Positions 16,934-25,942 of a stretch of 64,000 nt of DNA are shown one piece after another (the first letter of the stretch is position 1; each line of letters starts with the position of its first letter). Source of the DNA: Mesorhizobium sp. WSM4313. GTDB taxonomy: Bacteria; Pseudomonadota; Alphaproteobacteria; Rhizobiales; Rhizobiaceae. The notes under the pieces are model-generated. The model saw nothing but the letters and a program-made list of their open reading frames with translations. It searched no databases and was not told where the DNA came from. The stretch covers positions 248,001-312,000 of the forward strand of contig NZ_NSFT01000002.1 in assembly GCF_002294725.1 (NCBI RefSeq), given 5' to 3'. The position numbers and the translations under genes were made by a program.

Positions 16934-17593
16934 ATGACCCAGTGGTCCGGCTATCTCGGCCTGATATTGCAGGGAGCTCTTGTCACCATCGAGCTGACGC
17001 TGATGGGGTCGGTGCTTGCGCTGATCATGGCCTTCCTGGCCGGCATGGGGCGCGTGTCGCGCTTCTTCATCATCCGCGCGTTGGCGACGACGTACATCGA
17101 ATTCTTCCGCGGCACCTCGATCTTCGTGCAGTTGTTCTGGGCCTATTTCGTGCTGCCTTTCGCCGGCCTGTCGCTGACGCCGCTGCAGGCAGGCGTGCTG
17201 GCGCTGGGCTTGAATGTCGGCGCCTATGCGGCGGAAGTCGTGCGCGGCGCCATCCTGTCGGTCGGCCGCGAGCAATACGAGGCCTGCACGGCGCTCAATC
17301 TCGGCCGCTGGCAAGGCATGCGCCATGTGATCCTGCCGCAGGCGCTGCTGGTCATGCTGCCGACCTTCGGCAACAACGCGATCGAGCTGCTCAAGGCAAC
17401 CTCGGTCGTCTCGCTTATCTCGCTCGCCGACCTGACTTTCCAGGCGCAGGTGGTGCGCTCGCAGACCGGCAGCACGCTGATGCCCTTCCTCTCCGTTCTC
17501 GTCATCTATTTCGCGCTGGCGCTGATTATCTCCTGGGGCATTCGCACGCTGGAGCGCCGCATGGCGCGCGGTCTCGACGGAGTGCGCGTCTGA
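16934..17593 (+). CDS. ehuC: Ectoine ABC transporter permease EhuC
   Basis: The protein has 219 residues with about five membrane segments, of the HisM/GlnP type. The ATPase-contact loop reads EQYEACTALNLGRWQGMRHV. Two permeases per transporter are normal in this class. The stop overlaps the start of ehuD (TGATG at 17591-17595). The start is far from ehuB because a repeat has been inserted between them. Confidence 0.88.
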   Translation: MTQWSGYLGLILQGALVTIELTLMGSVLALIMAFLAGMGRVSRFFIIRALATTYIEFFRGTSIFVQLFWAYFVLPFAGLSLTPLQAGVLALGLNVGAYAAEVVRGAILSVGREQYEACTALNLGRWQGMRHVILPQALLVMLPTFGNNAIELLKATSVVSLISLADLTFQAQVVRSQTGSTLMPFLSVLVIYFALALIISWGIRTLERRMARGLDGVRV

Positions 17594-18252
17594 TGGAATG
17601 GGATTGGAACTTCGTCTGGGAGATCATGCCGACCCTTATCCAGGGGGTGAAGATCACCATCCTGGCGACGGTGCTCGGCTCGGTCCTGGCGGCGATCGTG
17701 GGGCTTGGGATCGCGCTGGCGCGGCGCTCGGAGAACCGCATCGTCGCGCGCAGCGTCGGCTGGTTCGCCGAGTTCATCCGCGGCACGCCGCTCCTGGTGC
17801 AGCTCTATTTCATCTTCTACGTGCTGCCCGACATCGGCATCCTGCTGCCGCCGCTGGTGGCGGGCGTCATCGGGCTCGGCCTGCATTACGGCACCTACAC
17901 GGCCGAGGTTTACCGCGCCGGCATCGACAATGTGCCGCGCGGCCAGTGGGAAGCTGCCAAGGCCTGCAATCTGGGCGGCCGCCACACCTGGACGCATATC
18001 ATCCTGCCGCAGGCGATCCCGCCGATGATCCCGGCCCTGGCCAACTATTTCATCGCCATGTTCAAGGAGACGCCGCTGCTGTCGGCGATCACCGTGCTGG
18101 AACTGATGAACCAGGCCAAGAGCGTTGCCAACACCTATTACCGCTACATCGAACCAATGACGTTGGTCGGCGCCTTCTTCCTCGTCATCAGCCTCTGCTC
18201 CGTCGTGCTGTTGCGCTGGCTGGAGCATCGCTACGGCAGGATCGAAAGATGA
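17593..18252 (+). CDS. ehuD: Ectoine ABC transporter permease EhuD
   Basis: The protein has 219 residues: a second HisM-type permease with IRGTPLLVQLYFIFYVLP and the coupling loop GQWEAAKACNLGGRHTWTHI. It begins at the ATG that overlaps the ehuC stop and ends overlapping the eutA start (ATGA at 18249-18252), so translation of the three genes is coupled. Confidence 0.88.
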   Translation: MEWDWNFVWEIMPTLIQGVKITILATVLGSVLAAIVGLGIALARRSENRIVARSVGWFAEFIRGTPLLVQLYFIFYVLPDIGILLPPLVAGVIGLGLHYGTYTAEVYRAGIDNVPRGQWEAAKACNLGGRHTWTHIILPQAIPPMIPALANYFIAMFKETPLLSAITVLELMNQAKSVANTYYRYIEPMTLVGAFFLVISLCSVVLLRWLEHRYGRIER

Positions 18253-19034
18253 AAGTCATGAAAGCATTGCCCGACATCCGCCTCGAAACGGCGCGTCCTG
18301 CGCTGGACTCGCGTCCGCTGGAAAAGCGCGTCGGCCTGATTGCGCTTGCGACCGACCACACCAGCGAAATGGATTTCCGCCGCATGGTGGCGAGCGAGCG
18401 GATCGGTGTCTATGTCGCGCGCATCCCCTACGCCAATCCGACGACGCCGGAAAACTTGCGCAAGATGCAGCCGTCGCTTTCGGCGGGCGCGGCGCTGATC
18501 CTGCCGGACGAGGCGCTCGATGCGATATGCTATTCGTGCACCTCTGCGTCGGTGGTGATCGGCGATGCCGAGATCGAACAGGCGATCCATTCAGCCAAGC
18601 CAGGCGCGCCCGTCGTCACCCCGCCGATGGCCGGCGTGCGCGGCCTGAACGCTTTCGGGGTGAAGCGCATCAGCATCCTGACTCCTTACACGGTCGAGAC
18701 CAGCCGGCCGATGGCCACCTATTTCGCCGCGCATGGCTTCGATATCGAAAGCTTCACCTGCCTCGGTTTCGAGGACGACCGCGAGATGGCGCGCATCACG
18801 CCGGCTTCCCTGGTCGAGCTGGCGCGCAAGGTCATGCATCCGCAGGCCGATGCGCTGTTCGTCTCATGCACCGCGCTGCGTGCCGCGCTTGCCGTTCCCG
18901 GCATGGAAGAGGCGATCGGACGTCCGGTCGTCACCAGCAATCAGGCCAGCGCCTGGAACTGCCTGCGGCTCTGCGGCGACGAGACGCCCCGGCCCGAGTT
19001 CGGCCGGCTCTGGACGAAGCCGCTGGCCCAGTGA
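18249..19034 (+). CDS. eutA: Asp/Glu racemase-like protein EutA
   Basis: The protein has 261 residues of the arylmalonate decarboxylase/Asp-Glu racemase fold, with two Cys motifs, ICYSCTSASVV and LFVSCTALR, that would face each other in the active site. In ectoine loci EutA, EutB and EutC are proposed to convert hydroxyectoine to ectoine, EutA acting on the hydroxyl-bearing carbon. The stop overlaps the next start (GTGA). Confidence 0.85.
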   Translation: MKVMKALPDIRLETARPALDSRPLEKRVGLIALATDHTSEMDFRRMVASERIGVYVARIPYANPTTPENLRKMQPSLSAGAALILPDEALDAICYSCTSASVVIGDAEIEQAIHSAKPGAPVVTPPMAGVRGLNAFGVKRISILTPYTVETSRPMATYFAAHGFDIESFTCLGFEDDREMARITPASLVELARKVMHPQADALFVSCTALRAALAVPGMEEAIGRPVVTSNQASAWNCLRLCGDETPRPEFGRLWTKPLAQ

Positions 19035-20038
19035 ACGAAATGCCCGTGATCGAAATGACTGTTGAGCTTCAGCATATTCGCGCGGCGCGCGAGCGCATTG
19101 CCGGCAAGGTCGAGCGGACACCCATCGTGCTGTCGCAAAGCCTCTCGGACCGCACGGGCCGTCCCGTTCATCTCAAGCTGGAGCATCACCAGACCACCGG
19201 CGCGTTCAAGCTGCGCGGCGCTTCCAATGCGATCGCAGCATTGAGCGCGGAAGAAAAATCGCGCGGCGTCGTCGCCGCCTCGACCGGCAATCACGGCCGC
19301 GCGCTGGCGCATGCGGCAAAGCTCGAAGGCATCCGCGCGGTGATCTGCATGTCGAGGCTGGTGCCGGAAAACAAGCTCGACGCCATCCGTCGCCTCGGCG
19401 CGGATATCCGCATCGTCGGCAACAGCCAGGACGACGCCCAGCAGGAAGTCGACAGGCTGGGGGCGGATGAAGGGCTGGTCATGCTGCCGCCCTTCGACCA
19501 TCCAGATATCGTTGCCGGGCAAGGCACGCTCGGGCTGGAAATCATGGAGCAGGTTCCGAACGCGGCAAGCGTGCTGGTGCCGCTCTCCGGCGGCGGGCTG
19601 GCGGCCGGTGTGGCGGCGGCGGTCAAAGGCGTGAGCCCGCGCACCAAAGTCATCGGCATCTCGATGGCACGCGGCGCTGCGATGAAAGCCAGCCTCGACG
19701 CCGGCCGGCCGGTGCAGGTCGAGGAACTGCCGACGCTGGCGGATTCGCTCGGCGGCGGCATCGGGCTCGACAACCGGCTGACCTTTGCCATGTGCCGCGA
19801 CCTGCTGGATGACGTCGTCCTGCTTGCCGAGGACGAGATCGCGGCCGGCATCCGCCATGCGTATGAAGAGGAGCGCGAGATAGTCGAAGGCGCCGGCGCC
19901 GTCGGCATCGGCGCGCTGCTTGCCGGCAAGGTCAAAGTGAGCGGCCCCACTGTTCTCATCCTCTCCGGCAAGAACATCGACATGGACCTGCACCGCCGCA
20001 TCGTCTGCGGCCAGACAATCGCGGAGCGCGCAGCATGA
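19031..20038 (+). CDS. eutB: Threonine dehydratase-like enzyme EutB
   Basis: About 335 residues: a fold-type II PLP enzyme. The cofactor Lys is in TTGAFKLRGASNA, AASTGNHGRALAHAA is the substrate loop and PLSGGGLAAGVA binds phosphate. In the proposed hydroxyectoine route EutB dehydrates the intermediate made by EutA. This eutB is unrelated to ethanolamine ammonia-lyase. GTG 19031 overlaps the eutA stop; ATG 19040 is an alternative. Confidence 0.85.
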   Translation: MNEMPVIEMTVELQHIRAARERIAGKVERTPIVLSQSLSDRTGRPVHLKLEHHQTTGAFKLRGASNAIAALSAEEKSRGVVAASTGNHGRALAHAAKLEGIRAVICMSRLVPENKLDAIRRLGADIRIVGNSQDDAQQEVDRLGADEGLVMLPPFDHPDIVAGQGTLGLEIMEQVPNAASVLVPLSGGGLAAGVAAAVKGVSPRTKVIGISMARGAAMKASLDAGRPVQVEELPTLADSLGGGIGLDNRLTFAMCRDLLDDVVLLAEDEIAAGIRHAYEEEREIVEGAGAVGIGALLAGKVKVSGPTVLILSGKNIDMDLHRRIVCGQTIAERAA

Positions 20039-21027
20039 GCCGCATAACCATTCTCACCGAGAGTGATCTGCGCAAGATCGTGACGCTCGATCTGGACGCC
20101 GTTGCCTGCGTCGAGGACGCTTTTCGCGCCTTGGCCACCCTGCCGGTGGCGATGCCACCGATCCTGCGGCTCGACATTCACGAGCATCGCGGCGAGGTCG
20201 ACGTGAAGTCTGCCTATGTGCCGGGCATTGACGGTTTCGCCGTCAAGATAAGCTCCGGCTTCTTCGACAATCCGACGCTCGGCCTGCCGAGCGGCGGCGG
20301 CATGATGGTGCTGCTTTCGGCCAAGACCGGTGTGGTCGAGGCGCTGCTGCTCGACAATGGCTATCTCACCGACATCCGAACCGCTGCGGCCGGCGCGGTT
20401 GCGGCAAAGCATTTGTCGCGCCAAGACTCCAGTGTGGCCGCGATCTTCGGCGCCGGCCTGCAGGCCGGCCTGCAGTTGGAAGCGCTGCGTCTCGTCAGAC
20501 CGATCGAGGAAGCGCGCATCTGGGCGCGCGACGCCGCCAGGGCTGAAGCCACCGCCGCGCGCTTGCGCGAGAAGCTCGGCATCCTCGTGCGCGCGGAGCC
20601 GGATGCGGCGAACGCGGCAGCGGGCGCCGACATCATCGTCACCACCACGCCTTCGACCGAACCCCTGATCAAGGCCGGCTTCGTCACCGCCGGCCAGCAC
20701 ATCACCGCCATGGGCTCAGACGCCGAGCACAAGAACGAGATCGCGCCGGCGATCCTGCGCATGGCCGATCTCTATGTCGCCGACAGCGCCAAGCAGACAC
20801 GGCGCCTGGGCGAGCTCCATCACGCCATCGAGGCGGCGGTCCTCGCCGCCGATGCCGAGGTCACGGAGCTCGGCCAGATCATCGCCGGCAGCAAGCCCGG
20901 ACGGCGCTCGGCCAGCGACATCACCATCGCCGACCTCACCGGCACCGGGGTGCAGGACACCGCAATCGCCACTTTGGCTCGCGACCGTGCGCGCGCCGCC
21001 AATGCCGGGCTCAATTTCGAAAGTTGA
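20035..21027 (+). CDS. eutC: Ornithine cyclodeaminase-like reductase EutC
   Basis: The protein has 330 residues of the ornithine cyclodeaminase/mu-crystallin family. It shows VDVKSAYVPG, TDIRTAAAGAVAAKHL, the NAD(P)-binding AAIFGAGLQAGLQLEAL and VTTTPSTEPL. Family members reduce or cyclise imines, which fits the last, reductive step from hydroxyectoine to ectoine. Start and eutB stop overlap (ATGA). Confidence 0.85.
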   Translation: MSRITILTESDLRKIVTLDLDAVACVEDAFRALATLPVAMPPILRLDIHEHRGEVDVKSAYVPGIDGFAVKISSGFFDNPTLGLPSGGGMMVLLSAKTGVVEALLLDNGYLTDIRTAAAGAVAAKHLSRQDSSVAAIFGAGLQAGLQLEALRLVRPIEEARIWARDAARAEATAARLREKLGILVRAEPDAANAAAGADIIVTTTPSTEPLIKAGFVTAGQHITAMGSDAEHKNEIAPAILRMADLYVADSAKQTRRLGELHHAIEAAVLAADAEVTELGQIIAGSKPGRRSASDITIADLTGTGVQDTAIATLARDRARAANAGLNFES

Positions 21028-21063
21028 TGCTGGCCGCCAGGCCCAACAAACGAGGACAACAAA

Positions 21064-22242
21064 ATGCAGCCAAATTTGAAATTCTCGCGCGGCGAATATG
21101 CGGAGCGCCTCGCCAAGACACGAAAAGCCATGGAGGCTAAAGGCGTCGATCTGCTGATCGTCAGCGATCCCTCCAACATGGCCTGGCTGACGGGCTATGA
21201 CGGGTGGTCGTTCTATGTGCATCAGGCCGTCATCGTGCCGCCTTCCGGCGAGCCGGTCTGGTACGGCCGCGGCCAGGACGCCAACGGCGCCAAGCGCACC
21301 GCCTATCTCGCGCATGACAACATCATCGGCTATGCCGATCACTATGTGCAGTCGACCGAGCGGCATCCGATGGATTACCTCGCCAGCGTGCTGGCCGAGC
21401 GCGGCTGGGATAAGCTCAGCATCGGCGTCGAGATGGATAATTACTGGTTTTCGGCCGCCGCCTTCGCGGCGCTGCAGAAGCACCTGCCCAATGCCCGCTT
21501 CGCCGATGCCACAGCGCTGGTGAACTGGCAGCGCGCCGTGAAAAGCCTGACCGAGATCGAGTATATGCGCAACGCTGCCCGTATCGTCGAGGCGATGCAC
21601 CAGCGGATCGTCGACAAAATAGAGGTCGGCATGCGCAAATGCGACCTGGTCGCCGAGATCTACGATGCCGGCACGCGCGGCGTCGCCGGCATCGGCGGCG
21701 ACTATCCGGCGATCGTGCCGCTCTTGCCGTCGGGGGCGGACGCTTCGGCGCCCCATCTCACCTGGGACGACAAGCCGATGAAAGTGAACGAAGGCACGTT
21801 CTTCGAGATCGCCGGCTGCTACAATCGCTACCATTGTCCGCTGTCGCGCACCGTATTCCTCGGCAAGCCGACCCAGGCCTTCCTAGACGCCGAGAAGGCG
21901 ACGCTGGAAGGCATGGAAGCCGGCCTCGCGGCCGCCAAGCCTGGCAACACCTGCGAGGATATCGCCAACGCCTTCTTCGCCGTGTTGAAGAAATACGGCA
22001 TCGTCAAGGACAACCGCACCGGCTACCCGATCGGCATCTCCTATCCGCCGGACTGGGGTGAGCGCACCATGAGCCTGCGCCCCGGCGACCGCACCGAGCT
22101 CAAGCCCGGCATGACCTTCCATTTCATGACCGGACTGTGGCTGGAGACGATGGGGCTGGAGATCACCGAGTCCATCCTGATCACCGACACCGGCGTCGAG
22201 TGCCTGGCCAACGTGCCGCGCAAGCTGTTCGTGAAGGACTGA
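21064..22242 (+). CDS. doeA: Ectoine hydrolase DoeA
   Basis: The protein has 392 residues of the M24 creatinase/aminopeptidase-P fold: an N-terminal creatinase domain (VDLLIVSDPSNMAWLTGYDG) and a pita-bread domain. DoeA opens the ectoine ring to give N-alpha-acetyl-L-2,4-diaminobutyrate, also the likely inducer of EnuR. A GAGGAC element precedes ATG 21064. There are 36 bases between eutC and doeA and only 4 between doeA and doeB. In S. meliloti the same gene is called eutD. Confidence 0.9.
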   Translation: MQPNLKFSRGEYAERLAKTRKAMEAKGVDLLIVSDPSNMAWLTGYDGWSFYVHQAVIVPPSGEPVWYGRGQDANGAKRTAYLAHDNIIGYADHYVQSTERHPMDYLASVLAERGWDKLSIGVEMDNYWFSAAAFAALQKHLPNARFADATALVNWQRAVKSLTEIEYMRNAARIVEAMHQRIVDKIEVGMRKCDLVAEIYDAGTRGVAGIGGDYPAIVPLLPSGADASAPHLTWDDKPMKVNEGTFFEIAGCYNRYHCPLSRTVFLGKPTQAFLDAEKATLEGMEAGLAAAKPGNTCEDIANAFFAVLKKYGIVKDNRTGYPIGISYPPDWGERTMSLRPGDRTELKPGMTFHFMTGLWLETMGLEITESILITDTGVECLANVPRKLFVKD

Positions 22243-22246
22243 GCCG

Positions 22247-23251
22247 ATGTCCGCTTTGCGTCCCTCGCCGATCACGCCGACCGTCGACTTCGAGCGCGAC
22301 GGCGTCCAGCATGGCTTCCTGCGCCTGCCCTACAGCCGCGACGATTCCGCCTGGGGATCGGTGATGATCCCGGTCTGTGTGATGCGCAACGGCAAGGGCT
22401 CGACGGCGCTGCTCACCGGCGGCAATCACGGCGACGAATATGAGGGGCCGCTGGCGCTCTACGAACTCGCCCGCACGCTCGATCCGAAAAATGTCTCCGG
22501 CACGGTCATCATCGTGCCGGCGATGAACTATCCGGCCTTCCGGGCCGGCACGCGCACCTCGCCGATCGACAAGGGCAACATGAATCGATCTTTCCCTGGG
22601 CGCCCGGACGGCACGGTGACGGAGAAGATCGCCGACTATTTCCAGCGCGAGCTGCTGCCGCGCGCGGACATCGTCTTCGACTTCCATTCCGGCGGCAAGA
22701 CGCTGGACTTCGTGCCGTTCTGCGCGGCACACACGCTGCCGGACAAGGCGCAGGAGAAGAAAGCCTTCGCCGCCGTCGAGGCTTTCTCGGCGCCGTTCTC
22801 GATGCGCATGACCGAGATCGACGCGGTCGGCATGTATGACACGGCCGCCGAGGAGATGGGCAAGGTCTTCGTCACTACCGAGCTCGGCGGCGGCGGAACC
22901 TCGCGCGCCGAGACGGTGCGGATCGCCCGGCGCGGCATCCTCAACGTGCTCCGCCACGCCGGCATCGTCGATGGTGAGGTCGAGAAGGGCAGAACCCAAT
23001 GGCTGGACATGCCGTCGGGCGATTGCTTCGCCTTCGCCGAGGATGACGGCATGATCGAGACGGTGGTCGACCTCGGCGAGCCTGTGAAGGACGGCCAGGT
23101 GGTCGCGCGCATCCATCCGGTCGGGCGCACCGGGCAGCCGCCGCAGGAGATCAGGGCCAGGATGTCGGGACTGCTCGCCGCGCGTCATTTCCCGGGCCTG
23201 GTCAAGGCTGGCGACTGCGTCTCGGTGCTGGCCGTGGCCGTTCGCGAATAA
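22247..23251 (+). CDS. doeB: N-alpha-acetyl-diaminobutyrate deacetylase DoeB
   Basis: The protein has 334 residues of the succinylglutamate desuccinylase/aspartoacylase (zinc carboxypeptidase-like) family. Zinc ligands lie in TGGNHGDEYEGPL and FDFHSGGKTLDF; NRSFPGRPDG and TELGGGGTSRAE are family motifs. It releases acetate and L-2,4-diaminobutyrate. It is the last gene of the rightward operon and converges with actR, leaving 15 bases between the two stops. Confidence 0.9.
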   Translation: MSALRPSPITPTVDFERDGVQHGFLRLPYSRDDSAWGSVMIPVCVMRNGKGSTALLTGGNHGDEYEGPLALYELARTLDPKNVSGTVIIVPAMNYPAFRAGTRTSPIDKGNMNRSFPGRPDGTVTEKIADYFQRELLPRADIVFDFHSGGKTLDFVPFCAAHTLPDKAQEKKAFAAVEAFSAPFSMRMTEIDAVGMYDTAAEEMGKVFVTTELGGGGTSRAETVRIARRGILNVLRHAGIVDGEVEKGRTQWLDMPSGDCFAFAEDDGMIETVVDLGEPVKDGQVVARIHPVGRTGQPPQEIRARMSGLLAARHFPGLVKAGDCVSVLAVAVRE

Positions 23252-23266
23252 TCTTGGTGCGGCGCC

Positions 23267-23812
23267 CTACTGCACCACGCGCTTCTCGAGCTTGCGGGCA
23301 AGCGTGCGCCGGTGCAGGCCGAGCCGGCGCGCGGTTTCGGAGATGTTGAAGCCGGTTTCGACCAGCGTTTCGTGGATGCGCTCCCATTCGAGGTTCTTGA
23401 TCGAGGTGGGGCGGCTGGTGAGCGGCACCGAAACGTCGCCCTCGGCGCGGCCGAAGGCGGCTTCGATGTCATCGGTGTTGGCGGGCTTGGCCAGATAGTG
23501 GCCCGCGCCGAGCTTGATCGCCTCAACCGCCGTGGCGATGCTGGCAAATCCCGTCAGCACGACGATGCGCATCGACGGGTTGCGGGCGCTGAGAAGCTTG
23601 ACGCATTCGAGACCCGATCCCGATCCGAGCTTGAGATCGACGACGGCGTAGGCGGGGACGGCCGTTTCCAGCGCGACCAGAAGCGCCTCGCGGTCGTGGC
23701 AGACCACGACGTCGTAGTCGCGCTTTTCAAACGAGCGTTTGAGCGTGCGCGCAAAGGTCGCATCGTCCTCGACGACGAACAAGGATCGATCAGATTTCAC
23801 GATCGTCTCCAT
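23267..23812 (-). CDS. actR: Redox response regulator ActR/RegA
   Basis: The protein has 181 residues: a receiver domain (LFVVEDDATFARTL, phosphoacceptor Asp in AYAVVDLKLGSGSG, Lys in HYLAKPA) and a short C-terminal Fis-type helix-turn-helix (ISETARRLGLHRRTLARKL). That helix pair is almost invariant in the RegA/PrrA/ActR group, so the assignment is strong. These regulators adjust respiration, carbon fixation and acid tolerance to redox state. The start (23812) overlaps the end of actS by 23 bases. Confidence 0.92.
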   Translation of the reverse strand: METIVKSDRSLFVVEDDATFARTLKRSFEKRDYDVVVCHDREALLVALETAVPAYAVVDLKLGSGSGLECVKLLSARNPSMRIVVLTGFASIATAVEAIKLGAGHYLAKPANTDDIEAAFGRAEGDVSVPLTSRPTSIKNLEWERIHETLVETGFNISETARRLGLHRRTLARKLEKRVVQ

Positions 23813-25136
23813 AGGTCAGCGCCGCCAGCGGCAGCGAAAGGGTAACACGGGCGCCCTCGGCCATGTTGCGCGCCGAAACGTCGCCTCCAAGCTTGCGCAC
23901 CACGTTGAACACCAGGAAGAGGCCCAGGCCGCCGCCTGGTCGCCCCTTGCTCGACATATAGGGCTGGCCGAGCGTGTCCAGAATATCCTTGTCGAAACCC
24001 GGTCCGCGATCCTCGACGGAGAGCACCAGCTTCTCATCCTGCCGCTCGGCGGTGATGCCGACCCAATCGTGCGATGCTTCCTGCGCATTGTCGAGCACAT
24101 TGAAGATCACCTGTTTCAGCGCCGTGTCGGACACGATCTGCTCGTCCGGCTCGAAGCCGTTGCTGTAATGCAGCTTGATAGGCTGGCGGCTGACGCGCCA
24201 TTCCTCGATGAGATCGTCGAGGAAGCGGCGGATCGTGGTGCGGATGGTGCCCTCGCCCCGCGCCTGGCCGGAGGACATGAGAATGCCCGTAACGATGCCT
24301 TTACAGCGCTCGATCTGCGCCTGCATCTCGGCCACGTCCCCGGAAAGCTCGCGGTTGCGTTTGACGTCGCGCATCTGGCGCCAGTCGGACAGGATGACCG
24401 ATATTGTCGACAGCGGTGTGCCCAGTTCATGCGCGGCACCCGAGGCCAGCAGGCCCATGCGCACGATGTGATCTTCCTCGGCCGAACGCTGGCGCAGGTC
24501 GGCGAGATAGGCATCGCGTTCGCGCAGGTTGCGGTTGATGCGCGTCATGAAGATCACGATCAGGCCGGCCGCGAGCACGAAGCAGATGAACATGCCTCGC
24601 AGATGCAGCGCCAGGAGGTCGCTGCCGCCGTGATGCGGGAGTGCGATCGGCTGGAAGACGAAGATGAGGAAGACAAAGCAGGCCGAGGCCGCCACCACCA
24701 GGAGCCAGGTCGACCATGGCGCCAGCAGCGCGGCGCCGAGCGTGATCTGCAGGAGATAGAGCGACACGAACGGATTCGAGGCGCCGCCGCTCAGGTAGAG
24801 CTGCGTCGTCAGCGCCGCCATGTCGAAAATCAGCGCGACGAAGAGCTGCGCGTTGGAGATCCGGCGGTTGCCGCGCAGGGCGAGCAGGCTGAAGATGTTG
24901 AGGCCGACCAGGAAAAGCACCACGCCCGCCATCTCGGTGAGCGGCAGCGGGATGGCGAACCAGTATTGCGTGACCAGGATGGTCAGCACCTGCCCCGCCA
25001 CTGCCAGCCAGCGCAGCTGGATGAGCAGGAGCAGGTTCTTCCTGTTCGTGACGTCGGCGTCCGACGCGGCGCCTCCCTGCCGAGTTGGAAGAAGCGTCAG
25101 GAACGGCTTGTCGCGATGGGGCCACGCGATATTCAT
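23790..25136 (-). CDS. actS: Membrane redox sensor kinase ActS/RegB
   Basis: The protein has 448 residues. Six membrane segments carry the RegB quinone-site heptad GGASNPF (about residues 115-122). The dimerisation/phosphoacceptor box is SGAAHELGTPLSTI (His near 236). Cys near 278 in QIERCKGIV matches the position of the redox-active Cys of RegB. The ATPase domain ends with GGGLGLFLVFNVV. It should autophosphorylate when the quinone pool is reduced and pass phosphate to ActR. ATG 25136 overlaps the surf1 stop (TGATG; a GTG at 25139 is also in frame), so the pair is coupled to the oxidase operon. Confidence 0.92.
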   Translation of the reverse strand: MNIAWPHRDKPFLTLLPTRQGGAASDADVTNRKNLLLLIQLRWLAVAGQVLTILVTQYWFAIPLPLTEMAGVVLFLVGLNIFSLLALRGNRRISNAQLFVALIFDMAALTTQLYLSGGASNPFVSLYLLQITLGAALLAPWSTWLLVVAASACFVFLIFVFQPIALPHHGGSDLLALHLRGMFICFVLAAGLIVIFMTRINRNLRERDAYLADLRQRSAEEDHIVRMGLLASGAAHELGTPLSTISVILSDWRQMRDVKRNRELSGDVAEMQAQIERCKGIVTGILMSSGQARGEGTIRTTIRRFLDDLIEEWRVSRQPIKLHYSNGFEPDEQIVSDTALKQVIFNVLDNAQEASHDWVGITAERQDEKLVLSVEDRGPGFDKDILDTLGQPYMSSKGRPGGGLGLFLVFNVVRKLGGDVSARNMAEGARVTLSLPLAALTYGDDREI

Positions 25137-25942
25137 CACGCTGCATCCCAGTTCCGGCGGCCGGAGAAAACCTGTCTGGCAAGCGCCATCGCCAGCATCC
25201 CTGCAAGGGCAAACCAGGTCAAAGCATAGATGAGATGGCTGTTGCGGAAGGTGACGACGGTGAGCCCGCCGCGCGGCCAGCCAGCAGCGCCGGATGCCTC
25301 GGCATCGATGAAATAAGGCGCGACATCCGCCAGGCCGCGCGCCTTGGCGATTGCCGCGACGTCGCGCGAATACCAGCGATCGGCAGCCGGATCGTTTCTG
25401 CGCAGGAAACCGCCGCCGGGCTCGCTGATGCGCAGCAGCCCGTCAACCGTCGCCGGTGAGGCGAGCGCGGCATTCTCCCGCTCGAACTCCACCTTGCGCT
25501 CCTGCGGGATGAAGCCGCGGTTGACGAGGACCGTGAAACCGCGGTCGTCGCGCATCGGCGTCAACACCCAATAGCCGCCGCCAAGCTCGGTCACCGCCTG
25601 CACCAGCGTGTTGGCGCCGCCCTGCAAGCGCCCGGTCAACCGCACGTGGCGATATTCGTAGTCCGGTGCGCTCAACCCGCTCCAGTCCTGCGGGCCGGGC
25701 GCATCGACGACGGGAGTATGGATGCGCTGGTCGACGCGGGCGATCAGGTCGAGCTTCCAGACCCGTCTTTCCAACTGCCAGACGCCGAGTCCGAGAAACA
25801 TCAGAACGCCGAGAATCCCAAGCACCACAGCCAGGAATCGCGACGTAGAACCCTTCGAGGCCGCATGAGAGCCGGTCATGTCCTTTGCCTCGGCTCTGGT
25901 CCTCCCCGCGCGCCACACGCCCACGCCCGAAATGGGGCTCAT
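25136..25942 (-). CDS. SURF1-family oxidase assembly protein
   Basis: About 268 residues with one membrane helix near each end (FLAVVLGILGVLMFLGLGVW and a C-terminal one near LIYALTWFALAGMLAMALA) and the SURF1 motifs YRHVRLTGRL, GYWVLTPM and LVNRGFIP. SURF1 proteins help heme insertion into heme-copper oxidases. ATG 25942 follows GGGAG and overlaps the cyoD stop (ATGA); an internal ATG at 25879 with GAGG upstream is a possible alternative. A SURF1 gene at the end of a cyo operon is common in alphaproteobacteria. Confidence 0.85.
   Translation of the reverse strand: MSPISGVGVWRAGRTRAEAKDMTGSHAASKGSTSRFLAVVLGILGVLMFLGLGVWQLERRVWKLDLIARVDQRIHTPVVDAPGPQDWSGLSAPDYEYRHVRLTGRLQGGANTLVQAVTELGGGYWVLTPMRDDRGFTVLVNRGFIPQERKVEFERENAALASPATVDGLLRISEPGGGFLRRNDPAADRWYSRDVAAIAKARGLADVAPYFIDAEASGAAGWPRGGLTVVTFRNSHLIYALTWFALAGMLAMALARQVFSGRRNWDAA

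Noticed and set aside
19031..21027. eutB and eutC read as ethanolamine ammonia-lyase subunits
   Set aside because: The sequences are threonine dehydratase-like and ornithine cyclodeaminase-like, and the neighbours are ectoine genes; only the names coincide.
23255..23277. Hairpin TGGTGC...GCACCA between the convergent ends of doeB and actR
   Set aside because: The stem is only six bases with no T run, so it cannot be called a terminator.
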